Under the pieces are notes generated by a model. It was not told the DNA's origin and made no database searches. It saw only the letters and a list, made by a program, of their open reading frames with translations. Below are positions 27,701 through 34,782 of a stretch of 43,796 bases of DNA, in pieces. Within the stretch, counting starts at the first letter, position 1. Every line of letters starts with the position of its first letter. Made by a program: the position numbers and the translations under genes. The DNA is from Lachnospiraceae bacterium (GTDB taxonomy: Bacteria > Bacillota > Clostridia > Lachnospirales > Lachnospiraceae): assembly GCA_017440375.1 (NCBI GenBank), contig JAFSHK010000059.1, forward strand, positions 69,045-112,840. The letters run 5' to 3'.

Positions 27701-30051
27701 TCATACATAACCGTCAAATATGTCGGTGTTAAACTCTTATAACAAACTCTGATACCATCCGTTACATTAATAAGGTTACTTTCATCCATCGCCCATTCAA
27801 ACGGTGCATAACCTTCAACAATATCACCATGGAATGTTAATTCCGGTCCAACAGTCTTAAAAGCATCTGTTCCAATCGTAAAGGAATCATGACCACCCAA
27901 AGGTGTATTAAAGGTAACATCAATCAAATTCTCGCATCCTTCAAAAGCGCTGGCTCCAATCGATGAAACTGAATTACCAATATATGCTTTCTGCAACTTC
28001 TTCCATCCCTTAAAAGCACCATCATTGATAATAGAAATGGAATTATCCTCGATGGTTAAGGTTCTTACTCTTTGATTCATATCATCATCACTGAAACAAT
28101 CTGAGGCTATTCCTGTTACCTTCGTATTGCCTACTTTTTCAGGAATAACCAAATCAATCATATCAGTGCTGCTTGCGCCATCTTTTAACGTACAGGAAGT
28201 TAAAACTCCTCTGTTGTCAACACTAAGCAGATAAGTACCATCGCTTACCTCATAATATGCCAAACCATTTTTCATATACAAATAAGGTACAACTTCTGAT
28301 ACGGCAGTGCTGGCATCCCATGTAGTCTCACGTGGAACTGCAATACTCTTGCTTCGGTCTAATTCCGGTCCCTTCACATAGAAATCCGGATTACTTACCG
28401 TAGCAAATAATTTATCAGGTGTGTAACCAGCCAAACCACAAGAACCGCTTCCATCATCCGGAAATTCCACACAAGACAAATTAAAACAATTATAAAAAGT
28501 ATTATCCGGAATCGTAGCTCCTGTTGCTCTACCAAAATCAGCCGGCATAATTACCTTTTCCAAATTAGTTCTTCCTGCCAAAGTACAGTCACCAAGTCCA
28601 ACGCCTCCAGCACTTACCTTGCTTATTTTAGAAGGGAACGTAAAACTTGTCATGGAACCAACCACACCCGACTCCACAGCAAACGCTCCATCTCCAACAG
28701 TGTCAATATTGACTGTTACAGTCGGCGAACTTGCTTTCATCATATTTACTTCATTTAATGCTATGGCATTATAAAAAGCATATTCATCAATCTTAGCCGG
28801 ACTGGTAGTAATTTTGGATAAATCAATTTTTGTCAAGGACTCACAATAAGCAAAAGCTCCCGGTCCAATTTCTTCGATTGACTGCGGGAATGTAACGCTT
28901 GTTAACCCAGAACCATAAAAAGCTTCTGTACCAAGCGTTGTCGTTCCTTCGCCCATATTAACTGCTGTTAACTGAGAACAATTTTTAAATGCAAAATCAC
29001 ATATTTCTTGTACATTGTAAAACGAAATTTCTTTGATAAACGAATTTTCAAACGCACTTACACCAATGTATTTAATTTCCTTCGGCACTGTCAGATAATA
29101 TACATTTTTGGTATCTTTAAATGCTTTATCGCCAATGCCAATAATACTGGAATCTGCTGTATACTTAAATCCCTGATCGTCAAACTTTCCACTTGGAGTC
29201 TGTCCTGTAATTTTCTGCGGAATATAAATATAATGGTTTGTCTGCCCTGATTTTTCTGAATCAATAACGTATGCCAGCTTACATCCTTTCAAACTCTCTC
29301 GGTTATTGGTCGGACTCTTATTCTCATCACAATAATATTTTAATTTCTGGTCATCCGATAAATCAGATGGAGTTTTCGTTAATAATGGTTTCTGTGGTTT
29401 TGTATCGTCCGTTGCATTAACGTCTCTTTGCCATTTTGCCAACTCCGTTTCATAGGTCTGCCACTCTTTCACATAATTCTGATAAGCAGTATTAAAATAT
29501 TCATTTAAAAATATATCATCCGGATTTTCCAAATCAGGTTTCGCGTTTACCGTATAGCTTACACCTTCATCAACACATTTCTGATAAAATGCATCATACT
29601 GTGTAGTCTCTATCTTATCATATTGATAAATGACATTTGGATTTAAAACAACGGTATCCTGCTGATATGTACTGTTATATTTACTAATAATACCTCTATA
29701 ATTTCCTTCAACTGTTGTAAGGAAAAATTTAAACTGCCAATCAAGCTGGTATGTTCCATCACTTAATGGTGTGATAATGTATGCCCGATTGTCATTATCT
29801 GGGTCAGCAGACTTTAAATTAGTTGGTCTGCATGTCACTACATTTTCATCCACTCCATACGCATACTTATCCGGAACAGGAATTGAAGTCGTCGTACCTG
29901 TACCAGTTCCACCTGTACCCGTCGCAAAGTTCTCCGGAACCGGAACAGCAGCTACACCAATAGCCGTAACCATCAATACCGCTGCAATACTACGTCTGAT
30001 ACTCCTTTTTAATCTTCTCTTTGTTTTTTTTACTGGTGCTTTCGTTGACAT
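24793..30051 (-). CDS. Giant sortase-anchored leucine-rich-repeat surface protein (1752 aa)
   Basis: Secreted wall protein. Basic signal peptide (1-45), a unique region (45-295), then BspA-type LRR_5 blocks from about 297 to 1220 interrupted by a non-repeat insert (about 760-930). Two InlB B-repeat-like modules follow (about 1260-1394; KVVFLDSD, YTVMFIDQVDGKQIGATQYI), then a Ser/Thr-rich stalk (about 1397-1453), a bacterial repeat module (about 1455-1534; VFSKWTTESQ, TFVMPSNNVTITAEYT), an Asn run, and a membrane-proximal domain (about 1560-1700) ending VTFTATHFSPYTVYV. The sorting signal is TPKTGD at 1714 followed by PIHPKWFL, a hydrophobic segment and basic tail. Ribosome binding site AAGGAGAGAG. 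It follows the sortase by 48 bp, and its stop overlaps the next LRR start. Confidence 0.93.
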   Translation of the reverse strand: MSTKAPVKKTKRRLKRSIRRSIAAVLMVTAIGVAAVPVPENFATGTGGTGTGTTTSIPVPDKYAYGVDENVVTCRPTNLKSADPDNDNRAYIITPLSDGTYQLDWQFKFFLTTVEGNYRGIISKYNSTYQQDTVVLNPNVIYQYDKIETTQYDAFYQKCVDEGVSYTVNAKPDLENPDDIFLNEYFNTAYQNYVKEWQTYETELAKWQRDVNATDDTKPQKPLLTKTPSDLSDDQKLKYYCDENKSPTNNRESLKGCKLAYVIDSEKSGQTNHYIYIPQKITGQTPSGKFDDQGFKYTADSSIIGIGDKAFKDTKNVYYLTVPKEIKYIGVSAFENSFIKEISFYNVQEICDFAFKNCSQLTAVNMGEGTTTLGTEAFYGSGLTSVTFPQSIEEIGPGAFAYCESLTKIDLSKITTSPAKIDEYAFYNAIALNEVNMMKASSPTVTVNIDTVGDGAFAVESGVVGSMTSFTFPSKISKVSAGGVGLGDCTLAGRTNLEKVIMPADFGRATGATIPDNTFYNCFNLSCVEFPDDGSGSCGLAGYTPDKLFATVSNPDFYVKGPELDRSKSIAVPRETTWDASTAVSEVVPYLYMKNGLAYYEVSDGTYLLSVDNRGVLTSCTLKDGASSTDMIDLVIPEKVGNTKVTGIASDCFSDDDMNQRVRTLTIEDNSISIINDGAFKGWKKLQKAYIGNSVSSIGASAFEGCENLIDVTFNTPLGGHDSFTIGTDAFKTVGPELTFHGDIVEGYAPFEWAMDESNLINVTDGIRVCYKSLTPTYLTVMYDANTRLVTLLDYPKYDQISDVLNDAHSIEIASGNYGSYENMMESRYYEIYKATEYDSYRKAFAEAWKAAVNDTVDPTAAKAAVYASSEYGPWVNSDFCNNWQTFLTSSNNTEEPTVLTALADMLFDPLVVEAADNPAPFYTTYPYDVIQNAESGNIYRAPTEEERALVEATKNIVVPTGVESIDAYGFSNGEGMEAAKNKNNARIYLDRDRIGTDSYNMYNNKNKTDENTVTDITPGLFSGYYYDKYSSGETNYEQYKRGNDRVESVTLSNVKYLPDYAFDSCERLQYVILGPDCKDIGTAPFRGCYSLISVGDNDYYKTENGIVYSVNVDESYTIEECLPARGNLVGGAQVSVSTDPNLANVSAIQEGAFEECKYINLVDLSEADDLVAVPKDCFKNCSDLTRLALPRSVNNIEEGAFVNDLKLVELTVPGTEVFISARAFESDDAKAWTMVRTYEDSSARRYADTYSDEYKLTYEQISDQWKVVFLDSDLNQVGDPIYVDDNTYISEVPECPAKANWTFEKWLGTNNVEVSDKITSDTTFVAQGYSDSGMVNGKYTVMFIDQVDGKQIGATQYIEPGKAAIAPQAPVHSGYTFQKWSSEEYSNVQKNLTILAMYTGGTGTTSGGTTNTSGGTTNTSGNTTSTSATSTSSSTSSTSTSTSSTSATSTTAAATGQYVVTVIGGSGSGSYAPGATVIITANTPAAGKVFSKWTTESQGVTLASVSVSPTTFVMPSNNVTITAEYTDGATTSTASTVTGTANNNNNNNADNTQDGNTRVDITKPGISNKDLATANVNGSSDNFIVKISETQEATQAVASALTNKYGSLENILYYAMDISLYDSTGTTKITDTTGLSVDITIPIPDALLSYGGNNMAGAVVDYNPVENAQLEELSEKFTTINGVPCVTFTATHFSPYTVYVDTGNLTEGLLDVTPKTGDPIHPKWFLSLGLACLSIILFIKKDKNAAKTRMA
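25690..25850. repeat. Low-complexity triplet tract coding the Ser/Thr stalk
   Basis: Imperfect repeats of GACGTC/GATGTT-type triplets and longer TCCGGA-type units inside the giant LRR gene. They encode the Ser/Thr/Gly stalk. Length changes in multiples of three would keep the frame. Confidence 0.7.
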
Positions 30052-30099
30052 GTCTCTCTCCTTCTGTCAGTAACACATATTTATCTGATAGATATACAA

Positions 30100-31281
30100 T
30101 TACTCTATTCTTTTGGCAACAACTACGAAACGTCCATCCTCTTCCGAGTTGTCACATGTCGATAAGGTTAGCAATTCGTCACCATAACTTGCTGTCACAC
30201 CTGTATCGTATAAAGATATTGCTTTCATTTCCTGCATATTGGAATTGAACTCTTTTTCGGAAGCCGCATCAAAAAACTGATAATACTTAAAAACGATTTC
30301 GTCCTCATTATAAATTCTGGAACGAAAAACATACATAATCTGATAGGTTCCTTTTTCATATATTGAATCAAACTGAATAATCGGATGCTCTTCATAATAA
30401 CTTTTATTGCTGTATTTATTAAGATTGCCGAACATCTTCCCAGACTTCATGTGATGTCCATAGATAATAAGATTTGTATTTCTCCTCACCACATCACAAT
30501 CCTTGTCCAAAAAAAGACTTCCGTTTTTGTCATATTCCTGATTGAAATTATGATCCAGATAATATTCATTATTGGAAGTCTGCATAACCGGATAGTCTAT
30601 GTTTGTATCGTCAATTTTTAGCCATCCGATTAGACTTTTGTTTTTATTATATAAAGTTTCGTATTCTTTTAATACGGTTAACTCTATTTCTTCCTCTTCT
30701 GTATAGTGTATTGTAACACTTTGCGCTCCGGTAGATAAATTACTGCCTTTCAAATCCGAAAGCTGTTCATAATCCATCTGCGTTCGATCTGCAAAATAAT
30801 AGTAAACACCATAATAGCCGAAGCAGGCAAGTGCCACAACCGCACAAAGAACAACCGTAAGCTTCCTGCGTTTCTCTTTTTGATTAAGAACTGCTTTGAT
30901 TTCCTGTTGCATTCGTTCATCATAATCTTCTAAAGAAACTTTTGTGGGTTGCTTCTGGTCGTTTTTTTTCTCTGCTTTTTCAATTTTTGTTTTCTTTTTT
31001 TTCTGCTTTTTCCTGGAAGATTTTATTTTGCTGTCCTGCGTATATCCCTGCTTCTTATACTTCTCTGCAAGTTCATATACTTCATCATCAAAATCATTCC
31101 CAACCATTGTTGTAAAATGATATTTTCCAGCTTGTAAATCTGCCGAAAGTTTAATAACTTCTCCCGGCTGTTCCATGTTTACTTTCGCTCTGATTGCATC
31201 TATCTGTGCCTGATCCCGCAATGCTGCATTGTAATCTGCCTGTGTCCGGAACTGTCTTCCTGCAACGCTAAAACCAGTCAT
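30100..31281 (-). CDS. srtB: Class B sortase with a long cytosolic N-terminal extension
   Basis: Transpeptidase that cuts sorting motifs and joins surface proteins to the peptidoglycan cross-bridge. 393 aa, longer than typical class B enzymes (about 220-260). Residues 1-140 are hydrophilic: a small domain (QFRTQADYNAALRDQAQIDA, then FTTMVGNDFDDEVYELAEKY) followed by a Lys-rich stretch. One membrane segment (141-163) precedes the extracellular catalytic domain. Catalytic residues: His276 or His277 in IIYGHHMKSG, Cys376 in TLSTC, Arg384 in DGRF. WLKIDDTNIDYPVMQT is the usual class B entry. Its two neighbours carry SPNTG and TPKTG motifs, its likely substrates. The start follows AAGGGG; promoter at 31359-31386. 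Confidence 0.92.
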   Translation of the reverse strand: MTGFSVAGRQFRTQADYNAALRDQAQIDAIRAKVNMEQPGEVIKLSADLQAGKYHFTTMVGNDFDDEVYELAEKYKKQGYTQDSKIKSSRKKQKKKKTKIEKAEKKNDQKQPTKVSLEDYDERMQQEIKAVLNQKEKRRKLTVVLCAVVALACFGYYGVYYYFADRTQMDYEQLSDLKGSNLSTGAQSVTIHYTEEEEIELTVLKEYETLYNKNKSLIGWLKIDDTNIDYPVMQTSNNEYYLDHNFNQEYDKNGSLFLDKDCDVVRRNTNLIIYGHHMKSGKMFGNLNKYSNKSYYEEHPIIQFDSIYEKGTYQIMYVFRSRIYNEDEIVFKYYQFFDAASEKEFNSNMQEMKAISLYDTGVTASYGDELLTLSTCDNSEEDGRFVVVAKRIE

Positions 31282-31358
31282 GTTTAGAACGACCCCTTCA
31301 TTCTATTATCCTGATAATATACAGAATAAACCCAATTTATCTTTTTACATACAACACT

Positions 31359-31386
31359 ATTTTACTATATCTGAAAAATTATGCAA
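31359..31386 (-). promoter_or_regulatory. Promoter of the sortase-LRR operon
   Basis: Minus strand: -35 TTGCAT (31386-31381), 16-bp spacer, -10 TAAAAT (31364-31359). The leader to the sortase ATG is about 70 bases and holds no recognised riboswitch. Confidence 0.6.
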
Positions 31387-31414
31387 GTTTTTTCTTTCTT
31401 TCGTTAGATATTTC

Positions 31415-33301
31415 TTATATCATAACGCTGTTTTTTACACTGACAAATTGTAAAAACTGATTTTCAGGAAGCGGTTTTGAGAAATAATATCCTTGGATAT
31501 AATCAATTCCTAATTCCACGATCGTTTCCATTTGTTCTTTTGTTTCAACACCTTCGGACACAATCTCAAGTTCCATATCATGAATCATATGCATTGCTGC
31601 TTCCATGACAAATTTCGCCTTCTGATTTGCAAAATATGCCTGGCTCATATCTTTATCAAATTTAACGATAGATACCGGCATATCAACAATATAATTCAAA
31701 TTACTCTCGCCATTTCCGAAATCATCCAGCGAAAACGAAACCCCATAATCAATTAACACCTGCATATTATCAAGTAGAATACTCCTTGCTTGAATGGATG
31801 CGGATTCTGTAATCTCCAGATTGATATTAGATGGATCCAAATCGTATTTTTTCATAATGCCAATATACAAATCTGCAAGTTCACGCCCTTCACATTGTTT
31901 GACCGACAGATTTACTTCCACATAATCAATCCCATAATACTCACGCAAATTATTTTCCTTGATAAAACGACAAGTCTTATCAAAGACAATTTCGCCAATC
32001 TGCCAAATCAAACCTGTTGATTCCGCCATCGGAATAAACACACCCGGCGGAATAATTCTTCCGTCTTTCTCACGAATACGTACAAGCGCCTCCGCCGAAA
32101 CAAATTTCTTTTTCTTCGTCGAATAAATAGGCTGATAGAACACTTCTATTCTATCTTCTTCTATTGCGGAAAGAATCATAGCCTCAACTACTTCTCTTTC
32201 TCGCATTTTGGCGATTTGTTTTTCATCCAACAGAACAATTCGTTCCTCTACTCTTTTTTTGCCTTCCACACGGAAGAAATGCATCATACCGAAAATTTCC
32301 TCCGGATTACGAACCAGACTTGAATCTTGTAACAGCACATAATACGGATCAAGATCAAAATATTTTTCTTTTATCCAATCTTTTACTGAATCAAAAACCT
32401 CCTGCATCTGTTCTTTATTTCTGAAAATCAGAGCAAGCTCTTTCTCAAGCGTTTTAAAAACTCTGACTTCTTTATTCTTCTCTATAAAATTAATAACTTC
32501 CTGCATCACAACATCTTGTCTGACATCATCATTTTCATTAGCTTTTGTTGATTCCGTTAACACAATCAAAATCGCCGAAAACTTTTCATTCATTGCATAA
32601 AGCTGTTTCATATATTCCACAAGCGCATGCGCATTAAATGCTCCTGTTTCTCGATCCAAATTCGCTTCCGGATTCTCCAGTTCAAAAAACAAAATAACCA
32701 TGCCAAGGACAGAAGCAAAACCTACCAATAAGAGTTTCGCATTCAAAAACTGTATTACTGCAGCAATAATCCAAATAATCATCCAAATGACAACTGCTTT
32801 TCTTCGTTTTGGATTCATTTTTTTACCTCTGGCAGTAACTTTATAAAGAGTAGCAAGTACAAACAGTAGCGCAAAAACATACGTTGCCATACAACTCGGT
32901 CCATATGTATAAACCACATTCCCGTCCAGATAATACCGAATCGGCAACGCATATATTATCGCAGTTCCTAACAGAACCATAGCTGTATAAACCTTAACAA
33001 GCTGCTTCTGTTCATCCCCATCATTAATATCCGTACTGGAATATACTAACCCAAAATAGCCAACCCATACTAATAAAACAATATATGTTTTACAGACAAA
33101 TGCCAACAACCATCCCGGTATAGACTGCATATTTACAATGGCAACAATAGATAAAATATCCAAAACAACACAAACGGTCGTAAACGCCATTGTTGTCAGG
33201 AACAATCTTTCCGAATAAAGCCCTAACGTTCTTTGTTTAAAATAAAAAAACCAAAGCAGTGCTAAAATTATGAGACCGCAACATTGTACTTCAATATTCA
33301 T
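31415..33301 (-). CDS. Membrane-bound EAL-domain c-di-GMP phosphodiesterase
   Basis: 628 aa. Residues 1-210 contain about seven hydrophobic segments (a MASE-like sensor region). Residues about 215-350 resemble a GGDEF domain but lack the GGDEF signature, so cyclase activity is unlikely. The EAL domain (about 375-620) keeps the expected catalytic and metal-binding residues: EALVRI, EVNLSVKQ, LEITES, SLDDFGNGESNL, IVKFDK, IVSEGVET, IQGYYFSKPL. It therefore likely hydrolyses c-di-GMP. Ribosome binding site GGAAGGATAAGG. It lies 133 bp upstream of the sortase start on the same strand; the sortase has its own promoter in that gap, but read-through is possible. Confidence 0.93.
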   Translation of the reverse strand: MNIEVQCCGLIILALLWFFYFKQRTLGLYSERLFLTTMAFTTVCVVLDILSIVAIVNMQSIPGWLLAFVCKTYIVLLVWVGYFGLVYSSTDINDGDEQKQLVKVYTAMVLLGTAIIYALPIRYYLDGNVVYTYGPSCMATYVFALLFVLATLYKVTARGKKMNPKRRKAVVIWMIIWIIAAVIQFLNAKLLLVGFASVLGMVILFFELENPEANLDRETGAFNAHALVEYMKQLYAMNEKFSAILIVLTESTKANENDDVRQDVVMQEVINFIEKNKEVRVFKTLEKELALIFRNKEQMQEVFDSVKDWIKEKYFDLDPYYVLLQDSSLVRNPEEIFGMMHFFRVEGKKRVEERIVLLDEKQIAKMREREVVEAMILSAIEEDRIEVFYQPIYSTKKKKFVSAEALVRIREKDGRIIPPGVFIPMAESTGLIWQIGEIVFDKTCRFIKENNLREYYGIDYVEVNLSVKQCEGRELADLYIGIMKKYDLDPSNINLEITESASIQARSILLDNMQVLIDYGVSFSLDDFGNGESNLNYIVDMPVSIVKFDKDMSQAYFANQKAKFVMEAAMHMIHDMELEIVSEGVETKEQMETIVELGIDYIQGYYFSKPLPENQFLQFVSVKNSVMI

Positions 33302-33407
33302 AAACCTTATCCTTCCGTTTATTGTATATATGGTATTAGTATATCATTATTTTAACCTGTCTGCCTTACTTTCTATAAATTTTCTTATTTTTTTGTTTTT
33401 GATGGAA

Positions 33408-33434
33408 ACACGGACCTGCCATATACATAAGATA
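33408..33434 (+). promoter_or_regulatory. Possible sporulation (sigma-K or sigma-E type) promoter
   Basis: CATAAGATA (33426-33434) fits the sigma-K -10 pattern CATAnnnTA, with ACA at 33408-33410 after a 15-bp spacer as the weak -35. No TTGACA/TATAAT promoter is evident for the gene at 33470. The motif is short and degenerate. Confidence 0.35.
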
Positions 33435-33469
33435 AACCATAAAACAAATATAAACATGGAGGCTCAATC

Positions 33470-33712
33470 ATGAGTGACTTATCAGCAACAAACTGCGGAT
33501 GCAGCAGCAACACAAATTATAGTAACAATGGATGTTGTTCCATCATCTGGCTCATCATTCTATTTTCTATCTGCGGCAACAACAACAACGATGGCTGTGG
33601 ATGCGGCAATGGCTTCGGCTTTTTCAACAACAATAATTCCGACTGCGGATGTTCCTGGATTTGGATCCTTCTTCTGCTTTGTTTCTGTGGTAATGGCAAC
33701 TCTTGCTGCTAA
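33470..33712 (+). CDS. Cysteine-rich small protein, possible spore-surface peptide
   Basis: 80 aa with 13 cysteines, many Gly and Asn, and two hydrophobic Trp-containing segments, CCSIIWLIILFSICG and CGCSWIWILLLLCFCG, which look like an internal duplication joined by NNNNDGCGCGNG-type linkers. The ATG has a strong GGAGG 8 bp upstream and the gene is closed by a perfect terminator (33742-33772), so it is probably real. Similar cysteine-rich peptides in clostridia are often annotated as high-cysteine chorion-like proteins; a spore coat or forespore role is inference from composition and a possible sporulation promoter. Another overlapping frame starting at 33474 is a shadow. Confidence 0.75.
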   Translation: MSDLSATNCGCSSNTNYSNNGCCSIIWLIILFSICGNNNNDGCGCGNGFGFFNNNNSDCGCSWIWILLLLCFCGNGNSCC

Positions 33713-33741
33713 TTATCTGCACATCTTATTTACACATCTGG

Positions 33742-33772
33742 AAAATAGGCTCTTTCTTCGAGCCTATTTTTC
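33742..33772 (+). terminator. Terminator of the cysteine-rich peptide gene
   Basis: AAAATAGGCTC, 7-base loop, GAGCCTATTTT, then more T: a perfect 11-bp stem 30 bp after the stop codon. Confidence 0.9.
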
Positions 33773-33830
33773 TCATGTAATACATATACTTTGATAAAGT
33801 CATTTACCGCATCGAAAGGTATATAGAATT

Positions 33831-34346
33831 ATGAAAGAAGAATCTTCAAACGTTGTGGCATTTGATGCCCTATACACAAACAATCAAATACAGAAATTAA
33901 AGGTTCTTCCGCCATACTTAGAACCTTCCATGCAAAAACATATGGCAATCTACATCAAATATATGGAGCTGCAATATACCATGGATTTATTTAGAAAACA
34001 CCCTTTTCATGTTTGTTCTTCAAACAGTACACCGAAACCGGATATGAAAAAATTATGTCATGATTTAAAACCTTACTGCACAGAGGCCGAAGTCAAACAC
34101 TTAGAACAGATGGCATCTATTTTCCAAACAATGGAAATGTATCAGGAAATGACTCAGACCATGAACACTATGCAGGAGCTTTTCCCTGATATGGGTGCCG
34201 GTTTATTCGGGACTTCCGGTAGTAATGATTCTGATGCAACTTCTGCCGCCATGCCGGATTCATCTATGGAAAGTCTTCTGATGGGCATGCTTTCTCCGGA
34301 GCAAAAAGCTATGTTCGAAGCCTTCAGCAATCAAACTTTATTCTAA
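33831..34346 (+). CDS. Unknown 171-aa protein
   Basis: Soluble, Met-rich, predicted helical, with no membrane segment. Two parts are visible: residues 1-120 with helices (YLEPSMQKHMAIYIKYMELQ, EAEVKHLEQMASIFQTMEMY) and four cysteines or histidines around HVCSS and LKPYC, and a Ser/Asp linker before SLLMGMLSPEQKAMFEAF. I do not recognise a family. Ribosome binding site AAAGG is 12 bp from the ATG. A CATATACT sequence at 33783-33790 resembles a sigma-E -10 but its -35 is poor. It probably shares a transcript with the next gene (47-bp gap). Confidence 0.65.
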   Translation: MKEESSNVVAFDALYTNNQIQKLKVLPPYLEPSMQKHMAIYIKYMELQYTMDLFRKHPFHVCSSNSTPKPDMKKLCHDLKPYCTEAEVKHLEQMASIFQTMEMYQEMTQTMNTMQELFPDMGAGLFGTSGSNDSDATSAAMPDSSMESLLMGMLSPEQKAMFEAFSNQTLF

Positions 34347-34393
34347 TCAAGCCATGCAACAAAATTCATTTGATATAAAGGAGGAATTTACTT

Positions 34394-34663
34394 ATGGAAA
34401 ACTGGTTAGACGACCCTGCCGTAGCACATATCGACAAATCAAAACTGGATTTTCTGCAAATGCTCGTTTTCGAAAGCAACGGTTTATCCCAAAAAGAGAT
34501 GCTACCTTTTTTAATGGCAGTTGCCAAACGCGGCAAAGAAAATAATATATCTTTCACCGAAGAAGAAATGAATGCCATCATAGATACCTTAAAGAAATAC
34601 TCCACACCGGAAGACCTTGAGAAAATGAATAAAATGATAAGCATCTACCGAAACAGACACTGA
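34394..34663 (+). CDS. Unknown 89-aa protein
   Basis: Small acidic to neutral helical protein with no signal or membrane segment; helices around KLDFLQMLVFESNGL, KEMLPFLMAVAKRG and EEEMNAIIDTLKKY. The ribosome binding site AAAGGAGG, 9 bp before the ATG, is one of the best in the window, which supports it as real. Another overlapping frame at 34354 lacks such a site. Paired with the 171-aa gene upstream. Function unknown. Confidence 0.7.
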   Translation: MENWLDDPAVAHIDKSKLDFLQMLVFESNGLSQKEMLPFLMAVAKRGKENNISFTEEEMNAIIDTLKKYSTPEDLEKMNKMISIYRNRH

Positions 34664-34673
34664 TCTTTATACG

Positions 34674-34695
34674 AAGAATTGCTCTGGCAATTCTT
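34674..34695 (+). terminator. Short hairpin after the 89-aa gene
   Basis: AAGAATTGC, TCTG loop, GCAATTCTT: a perfect 9-bp stem but without a long T run. First of two hairpins in tandem. Confidence 0.5.
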
Positions 34696-34697
34696 CC

Positions 34698-34757
34698 GGA
34701 CAAAACATAGACCTTCTAAGGCATCGTATTTTGATGCCCCAGAAGGTCTTTTTGTCC
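34698..34757. terminator. Strong bidirectional terminator between the 89-aa gene and leuS
   Basis: Nested stems GGACAAAA/TTTTGTCC, AGACCTTCT (34709-34717)/AGAAGGTCT (34741-34749) and GGCATC/GATGCC, with five T at 34749-34753. It lies between convergent genes. Confidence 0.85.
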
Positions 34758-34782
34758 TACCTTAGAACGGCTTTTTGTCCTA

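Noticed and set aside
31300-31327. Inverted repeat ATTATC/GATAAT with ATTCT/AGAAT flanks in the sortase leader
   Set aside because: AT-rich, loop of two bases and an internal bulge; likely by chance in this base composition.
31282-31414. c-di-GMP riboswitch before the sortase operon
   Set aside because: The leader after the promoter is only about 70 bases and shows none of the conserved GEMM features.
34698-34757. Large hairpin between convergent genes considered as a structured regulatory RNA
   Set aside because: It lies after the stop codons of two convergent genes and has a T run, so a bidirectional terminator explains it.
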